From DASPJR01 sp035628505 (GTDB lineage: Bacteria > Planctomycetota > SZUA-567 > H5-PLA8): DNA of 44,731 nt. The DNA is taken from assembly GCA_035628505.1 (NCBI GenBank), contig DASPJR010000059.1, positions 1-44,731 of the forward strand, read 5' to 3'. This document shows, piece after piece, positions 17,901-25,531 of the stretch (its first letter is position 1; every line of letters begins with the position of its first letter). Below the pieces are notes generated by a model. It made no database searches and was not told the DNA's origin. It saw nothing but the letters and a program-made list of their open reading frames with translations. Both the position numbers and the translations under genes were made by a program.

Positions 17901-19177
17901 TCGAAGGCTGTCCCGTCCGGCTTGAAGCGGAAGCAGCACTGGGCGAAGCGCTGCGTCTGACCGTTGACGGTGACTTCGCCGCCGCTGTAGCCGCACACGC
18001 CCCACATCCAGTTGTCCAGGCCCAGCTGAAAATTGCTCATCACGGCGTGCGTGTCGAAGCGGCCGAATCCCGTATAGAGAATCTTGCGCTCGTCACATAC
18101 GTCATCGCCATTCGTGTCTTTCAGCAGCAGTATGTGCGGCGCCTGGCCGACGATCAGCCCGCCCCCGCCGAAGGCGATCGTCGTGGGAATGTTCAGCTTG
18201 TCAGCAAAGAGCGTGAACTTATCAGCGACGCCATCACCGTCTGCGTCTTCGCAGATCTTGATGCGGTCATTGCCCACACAGTTTTCAATAACATTATTAG
18301 GGTAATCGACGCTCTCGGCGATCCACACGCGTCCGCGCCCGTCGAACGCCATCGCCAGCGGCTTCACGATTTGCGGCTCGGATGCATAGAGCTCGGCGCG
18401 GAATCCGGCGGGCAGATGCATTCGCTTGATCGAATCGGCAGGCGTGAGCGGAGGAAGCGTTTTGCCGCTGCCGGGCACCACCTGCATGTCGGCCTTCGAG
18501 AGAGCCGCCTCTTCTTTTTCATTGCGCGCAGCCCAGAACAGCGCTTGCTTGATGAGTTTCTGAAACGGCGGCGAATTCCACGTGACAGGAGTATGGCCGA
18601 GCCCCGCTACAAAAATGCGGCCCCTCCCCTGCTTGCGCGTCCACGCGAGCGGCTCGTAACCGCCGCTCTCCTCGCGGGCGAGCAGTACGCGCAGATCTTT
18701 CGCCGTCTGCGTGTGTGTGACCGCCACATCCGTCGCATCAAAATTCGCGACGCCTTTCGTGATGGCGTGCTGCGCATCAACGATGACAGCCCGGAACGCC
18801 CCGGGCGACGCGCTCTTTTTTCGCGCGCCGAGCAGCTTCGAGAACCAATCGCTCTTCGGGAAAGCTTCGATGCCACTGCCGAGCACAACGATGCCTTTGC
18901 CGCTCTCCAGAAAGTTCTGCAGCGCTGCTTCATGCTCGGCACTGATGTCGCTCACTGCGCGCGCGATTACGAGAACATCCTCTTGTTGCAAGGCTTGCGC
19001 GGTGAGCACACTCACGTCGTCGCTGCACCGGACAGGCACTCCGTTATTGTGTTGTGTCAGGGCTTGTTGAGCATTCGCTTCGTTGCCGAGCAGAAGCACG
19101 CGGACGCTTTCGCCTTCCGCGGCGAGCAGAGGAAAAGTTAACGCGACAAGGATGAACAACGAACGGGACATAGGCAC
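14972..19177 (-). CDS. PVC-type membrane-bound dehydrogenase with ThuA-like, HEAT and heme domains
   Basis: A 1401-residue exported protein with a signal peptide (MSRSLFILVALTFPLLAAEG; the second Met, at 19171, is also possible). A ThuA-like domain (about 25-225) ends in GLGHTPVTWNSPPFQKLIKQA. Next is the Pirellula/Verrucomicrobium-type dehydrogenase propeller (PAGFRAELYASEP, DGRGRVWIAESVDYPNN, DADGDGVADKFT), then HEAT-like repeats (about 650-1050), a c-type heme domain with CARCHH (Cys1092, Cys1095, His1096), and a C-terminal ~200-residue beta domain (LLSGVSGWGFP, ADYI, APVVMAITVER) often fused to such enzymes. It probably oxidises a sugar or related compound in the periplasm, passing electrons through heme; the substrate is unknown. 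It converges on the PilT-like pair with a 21-base gap. Confidence 0.9.
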   Translation of the reverse strand: MPMSRSLFILVALTFPLLAAEGESVRVLLLGNEANAQQALTQHNNGVPVRCSDDVSVLTAQALQQEDVLVIARAVSDISAEHEAALQNFLESGKGIVVLGSGIEAFPKSDWFSKLLGARKKSASPGAFRAVIVDAQHAITKGVANFDATDVAVTHTQTAKDLRVLLAREESGGYEPLAWTRKQGRGRIFVAGLGHTPVTWNSPPFQKLIKQALFWAARNEKEEAALSKADMQVVPGSGKTLPPLTPADSIKRMHLPAGFRAELYASEPQIVKPLAMAFDGRGRVWIAESVDYPNNVIENCVGNDRIKICEDADGDGVADKFTLFADKLNIPTTIAFGGGGLIVGQAPHILLLKDTNGDDVCDERKILYTGFGRFDTHAVMSNFQLGLDNWMWGVCGYSGGEVTVNGQTQRFAQCCFRFKPDGTAFEVLTSTSNNTWGLGFNSAGDCFISTANNQHAVYLGIPNRFFESVRGWHGNGSAGVDDHKPFHPVTSNVRQGDWFGAFTAAAGMTPYTARAFPKEYWERAAFVCEPTGHIVHIDWLVPRGSSFTARNGFNLMAGADPWIAPIQTLVGPDGAVWVLDWYNYIIIHNNPYVKSKHGAGNAVLTDLRDQSHGRIYRIVHETMKPDKTMLPHQATPFELVKLLGHDNKWWRDTAQRLLIQRGMDDLLPTLSERILIAEDEAFSEYRTVHALWTMHALGAFGTQKYDETLIAALKNSFAPTRRAGLDVLPRKAEWAAHIIKLNLLNDPDPQVRRAALLALAEMPAVPEAGPVIAAMLLQPQNATDQWIPTAAISAAARNDFSFLKAAAALGKDAASARSLAPAVRIVAEHFSRGAPVSAIADVVAALTSAQQPLAQAALAGIEKGWPVDKLPEQTGRLEEDLAALTKKMELSQQTEIVKLAQKWKADAKLKEAMAGVKKSLLAQISDFDLSDGQRALALRQLVSLGVDQENVDAVLNQITPKINPSLAAGIITELGGGSSEALAPQLVKRWNTYSPQTRRAALATLLKRPEWTAALLDAMDKGRVEQGDLTPDQAQQLLRHPDASIAARAKEILGRNGRLPDADRQKVIDALTPLATKTGHAERGKDVFAANCARCHHFGGTGGHVGPELDGLGVREKADILVDILDPNRSVEGNFRTYTIKTNDGRIVSGLLKSENKNSIELLDSDAKSTIVQREDIAKMIASPLSLMPEGFEKIGAEDLSHLLEFLTEKGHFFPLPLEKVATFPSSRRMFLGLGDEEKLIFKRWGPQTAFDIPFNVVDPQGGKRNNAILLFGPLGEVCKTMPKSVRVPCNTAASAIHLLSGVSGWGFPSLPEGSVSLIVRLKYDDGQSEDHKLINGQHFADYISHTNEVPQSKLAFKLREQQMRYLAIKPARAQRVIKEIEFIKGEDDSAPVVMAITVER

Positions 19178-19253
19178 TCCGATTCAGTCGTATTACTGAC
19201 GCTTCAGAGGTGAATCGTTCTACTAAAAACCGTCGCACTTAAAAGGATACTCG

Positions 19254-19268
19254 CAGGCAGGATGCCTG
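19254..19268. repeat. CAGGCA-GGA-TGCCTG hairpin
   Basis: A perfect 6-bp palindromic stem with a 3-base loop, just past the stop of the TauE/SafE gene and in the leader region of the PVC dehydrogenase gene. It is too short to be a convincing terminator, has no T-run, and resembles the other word-like repeats of this window. Confidence 0.4.
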
Positions 19269-19277
19269 AGGTACAAC

Positions 19278-20123
19278 TTACGCGAACTGCTTATAAAGCA
19301 TATATGCGGCAATGATGAGCCCGATGATCGAGATCGCCCGCCGCAGGTTTTTTGCGCCGATCTTTTTGGCCACCCCGGCGCCCGCGTATCCTCCCACGCA
19401 TGCGCCGACTGTCATGATCACTGCGACAGGCCAGTCAATCAGCCCCTGAATCGCCAGCGTCACCGATGCCGCCAGATTAATGATCAGTGCGCAGAAATTT
19501 TTGACGTAGCTCATGCGGTAGATGTCGCCGATGCGCATGAAACCGAGCGCGGCGAGCATCAGGATGCCTATCCCTGCGCCAAAATAGCCCCCGTAAACCG
19601 CCACGAGAAACTGAAAGGCCAGGTTTCCAGCGGACGGCCCTTTGAATTCGGCCGCCTGTGCGCCGTCGATCAGAACAGGCGGCGGCGGCACCAGCTTTTC
19701 CTGCAGCAGAAACAGTGCGACGGCCATCAGGATCAGCCACGGGACGATCACTTTGAACTGCTCGGGCGGCGTGAAATACAGCAGCACGGCACCGATCACT
19801 CCACCGATCAGGCTCACGATTGAGAACGGAATGATCAGCGCGTCCTTGCCTTTGACCATCTCGCGGAAGCCGAGCGCACCGGTCAGCGACGCAGGCCAGA
19901 GTGACATGCTGTTCGTGGCGTTGGCTCTGATGGGATCGAGGCCCAGGACCAGAACGAGCGCGGGGAAACTGACCAGCGTGCCGCCGCCGGCAACGCTGTT
20001 CATGGCGCCGGCGATCACTGCCGCGGCAAAGGCAATGCAGACTGCCAGCGCATCCGGCAATGACGTTCCGGCTGCGGCCACTGGATGGCTCGTCGAGGAC
20101 AAAAAGTCGATCAGGGTGTTCAC
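19278..20123 (-). CDS. Sulfite exporter TauE/SafE (TSUP) family permease
   Basis: A 281-residue integral membrane protein using the GTG at 20123. The first half-repeat carries the family signature GAMNSVAGGGTLVSFPALVLVLGLDPIRANATNS (two parts), and the second half FGAGIGILMLAALGF. About eight hydrophobic helices are evident (for example AVCIAFAAAVIAGAM and AVIMTVGACVGGYAGAGVA). TSUP proteins move sulfite, organosulfonates or other small anions; the substrate cannot be told from sequence. The frame is open to an ATG at 20393, but those extra 90 residues are hydrophilic and run across the start of the divergent gene at 20291, so they are probably not translated. No sulfur-metabolism genes are adjacent. 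Confidence 0.88.
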   Translation of the reverse strand: MNTLIDFLSSTSHPVAAAGTSLPDALAVCIAFAAAVIAGAMNSVAGGGTLVSFPALVLVLGLDPIRANATNSMSLWPASLTGALGFREMVKGKDALIIPFSIVSLIGGVIGAVLLYFTPPEQFKVIVPWLILMAVALFLLQEKLVPPPPVLIDGAQAAEFKGPSAGNLAFQFLVAVYGGYFGAGIGILMLAALGFMRIGDIYRMSYVKNFCALIINLAASVTLAIQGLIDWPVAVIMTVGACVGGYAGAGVAKKIGAKNLRRAISIIGLIIAAYMLYKQFA

Positions 20124-20290
20124 GCGTCTATTGTAGCGCAATGGGGTAAAGGCGCGAGTTACGGGGGAGTCCGGCAGTTTCAGTTGCTTTCCAATCCCTA
20201 TGGCGGCAACATTTTGCGTCACATGGCGCGCGTAGCGGACAAGTCTGGTTTCGGCAGTAAAAAGCACACTTATAAACTGAGGATGTTCAG

Positions 20291-22141
20291 ATGAATCATC
20301 GCCGTTCACACGCCTTACTGATCGCCCTGGCAAGCCTTTTACCGATGGCTTATGCAGGCCAGGCCACCCTGGAGCTTCCACCCAAGGCGCCATCGGGCTT
20401 TTTCCAGACGCTCACGCCGGCCTTCAACGTGGAATGCAACACGACCAAGGCGCACGCAGACAAAGTCGCAACCATGATCAAGAATGCGGAGATGCGCTTT
20501 TATCAGCTCTTTAAGCTGACGCCGGATCTGATGAACGGGACATCCAAGCAGAAGTTCGATAACAAGGCCAACATTCCAGGCGACGTCTTCGCACAGATGG
20601 GCTTTAAGCCGTTCATCCATGTTCGCGTTTACAAGGACATGGAGGGTTTCACCGACGAATGGTTTGAGCTCACCGGCGTCAAGGACAAGGAACAGCGCCT
20701 GCGCATGGGCATTCCCGGCGCGTACTTCTGCACGCGGCAGGATTACGACAAGACGAAAATGCTGCGGGAAATCCGCAGCTTCGTCGCCAACCGCGATGAC
20801 GACGAACTCGAGCGCACCCTGCTCCACGAGATGGGGCATCTGTTCATGCACTCGTACCTGCTCGCCTTCTTCGGCGATCCGCCCAAGGGCCAGGAAAGCC
20901 AGAAGCGCGGCACGCCGGCCTGGCTGAGCGAAGGACTGGCGCAGCTTTTCGAAATTCTCTGGTCGAAAGCCGGCTCGGCGCAGAAAGCCAAGATGCGCTC
21001 GGAAGCGATGATCTACGAAGCCACGCAGAACGGCGATTACTACAAATTTGATGAATTTGTGAACATCACCAACGCGCACAATCTGGCCGCCGTCGCCGGC
21101 GATCCGCTCAAGGCCACGCTCAATTATGCCCAGTCGCTCTCGGTCATGGATTACATGGTCAACGTGGACGGCGCGAGGTTCTTCAGCTTTCTGGAAAACC
21201 TGCGCGCGTTGAACTTCGAACGGAACCTGCGCACGCGCAACAGGGATCACATCCCTGAATTGTATTCGTTCCAGGACGAAGCGTTCAAAAAGGCGTTCAA
21301 CTGCAGCATCGCGGAAGTCGAACCATTCTGGAAGAAGAGCGTGAAGACGAAGATGGAAGCGGCTTTGAAGAAGCAGCCTGAGCTCAATTACTGGATTGGC
21401 GAATATTACCTGCGCCGCGGCAAGGACAAGGAAAACGACTACATCAAAGCCGAAGAGCGCTTCAAGCTGGCAATGACTCAGGCCCCGACCAAAGGCGAAG
21501 GCTACCTTGGAATGGGCCGCATGCAGCTCCGCAAAAACGATCATGAGACTGCGCTGAAGACGCTGACCAAGGCCGCGGAGCTGATGCCCAAAGACGAAGA
21601 CGCCTGGTACTTCCTGGGCATGGCGCAGATCAACAACGGCAAACTCAAGGAAGCCTGCGAGAGCCTTGATAAGGCACTGAAGATTTTCCCGCGCAGCGGC
21701 CGCAGCCTTTCAGGCATGGCCACGGCACAGTTCCATTCAAACAATTTTGCAAAAGCCGCGGAGTACTACGAGCAGGCCTACCTGGTCACGCGCAACCCCG
21801 GCTTCATGCGCGAAAAAGGCCGCGCCGCCTTCTTCGCCAAGGACTACCGCCTGGCTCAGGGCGCCTTCGCGGTGTTCTGCGAAGCCTACCCGAAGGACCC
21901 GCAGGGAGCGCTGTGGTACGGACTGTCGGCCTGGCGCCTGAACGACAAAGAATTCGGCATGAAGAAACTGCAGGAAGCGAAGGCGCTGAATCCGAACGAC
22001 CCCATGATCACCGAAGCGATCCGCCTCGCTGAAAAAGGCGAGTCTCTCCGCTTCGAACTCGAAGAAACGATTGCTGCCGAAATCAAGGACCCGGCCAAGG
22101 CTGCTCCGAAGAAGGTTCAAATCACGATCGAGGACGAGTAA
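20291..22141 (+). CDS. Secreted HExxH metallopeptidase with TPR repeats
   Basis: A 616-residue protein with a signal peptide (RSHALLIALASLLPMAYAGQ). The N-terminal half has a zinc motif HEMGH (His179, Glu180, His183) and a downstream WLSEGLAQLFE whose Glu is a likely third ligand, as in gluzincins. The C-terminal half has at least four TPR-like repeats (AEERFKLAMTQAPTKGEGYLG, ALKTLTKAAELMPKDEDAWYF, ACESLDKALKIFPRSGRSLSG, AAEYYEQAYLVTRNP). It is probably a periplasmic or extracellular protease whose TPRs select substrates or partners. The exact peptidase family was not recognised. TATAAA in the leader (near 20271) may be its -10 box. Transcription appears monocistronic, ending at the inverted repeat at 22144-22193. 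Confidence 0.85.
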   Translation: MNHRRSHALLIALASLLPMAYAGQATLELPPKAPSGFFQTLTPAFNVECNTTKAHADKVATMIKNAEMRFYQLFKLTPDLMNGTSKQKFDNKANIPGDVFAQMGFKPFIHVRVYKDMEGFTDEWFELTGVKDKEQRLRMGIPGAYFCTRQDYDKTKMLREIRSFVANRDDDELERTLLHEMGHLFMHSYLLAFFGDPPKGQESQKRGTPAWLSEGLAQLFEILWSKAGSAQKAKMRSEAMIYEATQNGDYYKFDEFVNITNAHNLAAVAGDPLKATLNYAQSLSVMDYMVNVDGARFFSFLENLRALNFERNLRTRNRDHIPELYSFQDEAFKKAFNCSIAEVEPFWKKSVKTKMEAALKKQPELNYWIGEYYLRRGKDKENDYIKAEERFKLAMTQAPTKGEGYLGMGRMQLRKNDHETALKTLTKAAELMPKDEDAWYFLGMAQINNGKLKEACESLDKALKIFPRSGRSLSGMATAQFHSNNFAKAAEYYEQAYLVTRNPGFMREKGRAAFFAKDYRLAQGAFAVFCEAYPKDPQGALWYGLSAWRLNDKEFGMKKLQEAKALNPNDPMITEAIRLAEKGESLRFELEETIAAEIKDPAKAAPKKVQITIEDE

Positions 22142-22143
22142 CG

Positions 22144-22193
22144 TGATGCATGATGCATAACAGGCAGGACAATCCTTCATGCATCATGCATCA
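22144..22193. repeat. Perfect 15-bp inverted repeat of GATGCAT words
   Basis: TGATGCATGATGCAT (22144-22158) pairs perfectly with 22179-22193 across a 20-base loop. Each arm is itself built from GATGCAT/ATGCATC words, and a further copy continues to about 22199. It lies between two convergent genes and could serve as a bidirectional terminator hairpin, although there is no T-run. Confidence 0.7.
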
Positions 22194-22203
22194 TGCATGA
22201 CTG

Positions 22204-22947
22204 TTATTTCATGCTGACACGCCGTCCGACGACCATCTCTTCCGCTTTTTCCGACGCCAGCCGCACGAGGCGCTCGTGAAGCTCGCGATCGCCCTGAGCG
22301 ACTTTCGAGCGGTTCTCGTCCCACCACTTCTTTACGTCGCGGAAGGAAAGCCGGTGCAGCTTTTCGGACGTGCGCCCGGTGATGGCATCGAAGCTGGCCA
22401 TGAAAGCGATGAAGTCCGCGCGGTCTTTCAACGAAGCCTCGCGGCTCAGCGGTCCGATGGGCCCTGATTCCTGCGGTTGCGAGCGCTTCTTTGTCGAGCC
22501 GGCGAGCACATCATCGCTTCCGCTGACCTCATCCGGAAAACGCAGCGTCTCGAACGCATACTCGACGAGCGCCTCCGTGATGGCGTACTTGAACGCGCTG
22601 TTTCGCATGGCATTAGCGTAGGAAACTTTCCAATCTTTCTGATGCTGCGGCACGGCGCGGAAGAGCGATGCGAGCGTTTTTGCGATTCTGTCATCCTGCG
22701 CCGGAAAAGCCGCCAGCCTCTTGAAGGCCTCGAGGCACACGGACGCATCCTTGTCGTTCTGTGCCACATGAATCAGAACATCGATTGCTGAGTTTTCGGC
22801 TTCAGGCAGCAGCGCGAGTGCCGCTTTGCGCTCGGCCGCCGACGCCGACGCGTAGCTTCTGTTGAACTTGGCCCACTCCGTTTTCTCCGCCGCGGTGACG
22901 GAAAGAGCAGTCGTGAGAACGGTTCCTGCGACAAAAAGCTTTTTCAT
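22204..22947 (-). CDS. Small secreted helical (HEAT-like) protein of unknown function
   Basis: A 247-residue product from the ATG at 22947, which is preceded by GGGAGA about 7 bases upstream and gives a normal signal peptide (KKLFVAGTVLTTALSVTAAEK). The frame extends to 23031 but without a sensible leader. The mature part is helical, with HEAT-like units (AAERKAALALLPEAENSAIDVLIHVA, in two parts; ASVCLEAFKRLAAFP). It ends in a conserved-looking region (ITGRTSEKLHRLSFRDVKKWW). No catalytic residues are visible. It is similar in style, but not visibly in sequence, to the 363-residue secreted protein at 28746. The function is unknown. Confidence 0.75.
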   Translation of the reverse strand: MKKLFVAGTVLTTALSVTAAEKTEWAKFNRSYASASAAERKAALALLPEAENSAIDVLIHVAQNDKDASVCLEAFKRLAAFPAQDDRIAKTLASLFRAVPQHQKDWKVSYANAMRNSAFKYAITEALVEYAFETLRFPDEVSGSDDVLAGSTKKRSQPQESGPIGPLSREASLKDRADFIAFMASFDAITGRTSEKLHRLSFRDVKKWWDENRSKVAQGDRELHERLVRLASEKAEEMVVGRRVSMK

Positions 22948-23108
22948 AGGCGTGTCTCCCCGTGTTTGTGTTTGCCAACGCCGGTATGACGCGCTCCCGA
23001 ATAACTTGTTGCAGAGAATTTCGCTAAGCATTCATGTGCCCGGTCGCGCGAACGCTTTTGATTTCGCTGGGCTCGCAGCAGGAAGGCTCTTTCATTTCAC
23101 ATTAGTAA

Positions 23109-25496
23109 TTATTTTTTAAACCGGCCAGATTTGCCGGGCTTAGCTGTATAGAACGCATCCGTGCTACCCGAATAGACATTGCCGGCAAAGGTGAGCGTGA
23201 CCGAGAGCGAAATGCGTTCTTTGTTGCGCTCGGCGCTGACAATGCCGTCGTCTTCCCAGCTTGATTTCCAGCTTCCCTTGTTCAGCTTCGCCGAAAACAA
23301 AGTATCGCCGCCGATGAATTCCAGCGTCTTCGTCTGCTTGTTGCGAATGAATTTTGCCTTGAAGCCGGCGCTGCCATTGACGGACTTGCTTCTTCCACGA
23401 GCGTCGAGCACGAACGGAACTTTCGCGCCATCGCAGTCCACTATCAGCTGCGCTTGATTGAAGTTCAGCTTCGCCGGAAGTGCCGGGATGATTGTCGTGA
23501 ACGAGATGCTGTCTTTCGCGTCGCTTACGAAATTGACTCCCCCCGAAAGCTTCAGCAGCGGGATCGCGATTGGCGTAAACGATCCGGCGTCGTACGCATT
23601 GGTTCCCGCGGCTGTTTCGCTCGCGTTGCTGACGCCATCGCCGTCGGCATCACTATCCTGATCATCCGTGATGCCGTCGCCGTCAAAGTCGGCGGTGCCG
23701 CCGGGCTTTGAGTTCGCGTTGCTGGGATTGGTTCCGAGCTGCGCTTCTTCGGCGTCGCTCACCCCGTCGCCATCTGCGTCCGCCGGAGGCGTTCCGCCGC
23801 CTCCCCCGCCCCCGCCGGAACTGCTGGTGGTTGCGCTTGCGGCGGCGGTGTTGGCAGAATCGCCGACCGAATTTGTGGCGCGCACGCGGTAAAAATACGT
23901 CGTGGCCGCCGAGAGATTCGAATCGCGGAAGCTCGTGGCGTTCGCGGCTGTGGTCGTGATCAGCGTCCAGTTGGCGACGCCGTCTGGACTGCGCTCAATC
24001 TTGAAACCGCTCTCGTTGTTCGACGCGTCGGTCCAGGATAGATCGATCGCGGTGCCTGATACGGCCACCGCCGTGAGCGCCGTCGGCGCGGCCGGCGCGC
24101 TTCCGCCAGACGGCGGCGGCGGCGCTGAACTGTCAACGGTGATGATGACCGCGTCGTACGCGGGCGCGTGCACGCCGTCTTCGACTTTCAGCATCAGCGT
24201 GTACGTTCCCTCGGCGCTGAAGGTCGCGGTTGTGTTGGGCGACGACGCATTGGCGAAGACAACATTTCCGGGCGCGGCCGTGTAGGGGTAAACGTACCAG
24301 GTAGTCGTAATGTTCGTGCCGGAGACCGCCCCGCTCAGCGTGGCGCCGGCCTGTGGGTTAACGGTCTGATCGGCTCCCGCGTCGCATGTCGGAGCGCCAG
24401 GTGAGCGCGGGCCTTCGTTCTCGCCCGTCGTCTGGATCACTTCGAAGTTCGTGATCGCCAGCTGCTGAATGTTGGAGAAGCAGCCGGCGGGAAAACGGTC
24501 ATCGGGGCAGATGGAGATCGAGAAAAAGTTCCCGTTGTCGGCCACCATCGCTCCGTATTTCTTCAGGCCGAGCGCCACGGCGCGTTCGTACTTCGACCAG
24601 TTCGACGGAATCGTAAAGCTCGATTTCAGCCGCACGCGCTGGCCCATGGCTGGGACGTTGGGATCGGTCGTGCTTCCGGCGTCGTGCGTCGCCGGGTAGA
24701 TGTGCGCGGTATTCGTCGCATTGTTGCGCGTGCGCTTCACAACGACGCGCATGCAGTGTTCGACCATGCCGCGGTCACATTCATCGTAGCGGACCAGCGC
24801 GGGAAACATCGGAAAGCCGGCGGCATCACCGGACGTCCAGGTGTCCGGCCGCAGCGCGTTGGAATTCAAATCGAACTTCGCTCCGTTCGACGCCTGCCAC
24901 GGCTGCGTGGCGTTGGACGCGTCGTATTTCATCTGCCACGTTTCCCAGATGAAACCGCTGCCGGGCATGACGGTGATGGAGTGACGGTCGCCGCCCTCGT
25001 TGTTCACGTCCTGCTGCCATTGGGTGTTGGTGAGCCCGCCGGTATGCACCGGCCACGTTTCGATGGGCTGATTGGACGGAATCGGATACGAACCGACGTT
25101 GCTTGTCCCGGGTTTAATATCATCGGACTGGCTCGGGTAAAGCAGCAGCCGCACATCCACGCGCGGCTGGTTGTCAGGGATGAGGACATAGTTCATCTCT
25201 TCAAACAGGCGCAGTCGGTTTCCGTTGCTTCCAAGGTCTGTGATGATCTGCTGAATCATGGCCGACGAATTGGCGAGCAGCGGCCGGTTTGAAATGTCCT
25301 CGTTCCATGGATTGGTCAGCGGCATGATCTGCATCGCGGACACGATGGCATCCGCTTCCGGCGTGTTGAACAGCGTCGGCGTGGTCACCGTGGGAACCGG
25401 GCCGAGAATGCGGCCTTCCTGATTGATGCGCTCGCCGGCCTGCGCGCCGGCGAACGCGAGCAGCACAATCAGCAGCGGCATTCGAAACAATGACAT
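23109..25496 (-). CDS. Secreted protein: conserved N-domain, PKD-like, FN3, polyGly, TSP3, shared C-terminal module
   Basis: A 795-residue product from the ATG at 25496, behind a strong GGAGGGG site, with a signal peptide (LLIVLLAFAGAQAG). The N-terminal ~370 residues match a secreted family I recall only as uncharacterised in soil bacteria (NSSAMIQQI, RYDECDRGMVEHCMRV, DPNVPAMGQRVRLK, ALKKYGAMVADNG). Next come a PKD/Ig-like domain (about 375-460), an FN3 domain (about 470-560), a polyglycine linker, TSP3 calcium repeats (DADGDGVSDAEE, DFDGDGITDDQDSDADGDG) and the ~150-residue terminal module ending GKSGRFKK. It is the second gene of an operon with its paralogue at 25532, 35 bases upstream. 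It may bind or act on polysaccharide at the surface (inference). Confidence 0.83.
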   Translation of the reverse strand: MSLFRMPLLIVLLAFAGAQAGERINQEGRILGPVPTVTTPTLFNTPEADAIVSAMQIMPLTNPWNEDISNRPLLANSSAMIQQIITDLGSNGNRLRLFEEMNYVLIPDNQPRVDVRLLLYPSQSDDIKPGTSNVGSYPIPSNQPIETWPVHTGGLTNTQWQQDVNNEGGDRHSITVMPGSGFIWETWQMKYDASNATQPWQASNGAKFDLNSNALRPDTWTSGDAAGFPMFPALVRYDECDRGMVEHCMRVVVKRTRNNATNTAHIYPATHDAGSTTDPNVPAMGQRVRLKSSFTIPSNWSKYERAVALGLKKYGAMVADNGNFFSISICPDDRFPAGCFSNIQQLAITNFEVIQTTGENEGPRSPGAPTCDAGADQTVNPQAGATLSGAVSGTNITTTWYVYPYTAAPGNVVFANASSPNTTATFSAEGTYTLMLKVEDGVHAPAYDAVIITVDSSAPPPPSGGSAPAAPTALTAVAVSGTAIDLSWTDASNNESGFKIERSPDGVANWTLITTTAANATSFRDSNLSAATTYFYRVRATNSVGDSANTAAASATTSSSGGGGGGGGTPPADADGDGVSDAEEAQLGTNPSNANSKPGGTADFDGDGITDDQDSDADGDGVSNASETAAGTNAYDAGSFTPIAIPLLKLSGGVNFVSDAKDSISFTTIIPALPAKLNFNQAQLIVDCDGAKVPFVLDARGRSKSVNGSAGFKAKFIRNKQTKTLEFIGGDTLFSAKLNKGSWKSSWEDDGIVSAERNKERISLSVTLTFAGNVYSGSTDAFYTAKPGKSGRFKK

Positions 25497-25531
25497 GGCA
25501 ACCCCTCCAGGTGCGCACAATCACAGTTGCA

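Noticed and set aside
20124..20393. 90-residue N-terminal extension of the TauE/SafE permease
   Set aside because: It is hydrophilic, runs through the start of the divergent gene, and is not part of the family; GTG at 20123 is preferred.
20339..21544. 401-codon minus-strand ORF inside the HExxH/TPR metallopeptidase gene
   Set aside because: It is antisense to a protein with a signal peptide, zinc motif and TPRs; no recognisable domain.
22144..22199. Possible CRISPR-like repeat
   Set aside because: The units are 7 bases, without regular spacers or cas genes; it is a simple inverted word repeat.
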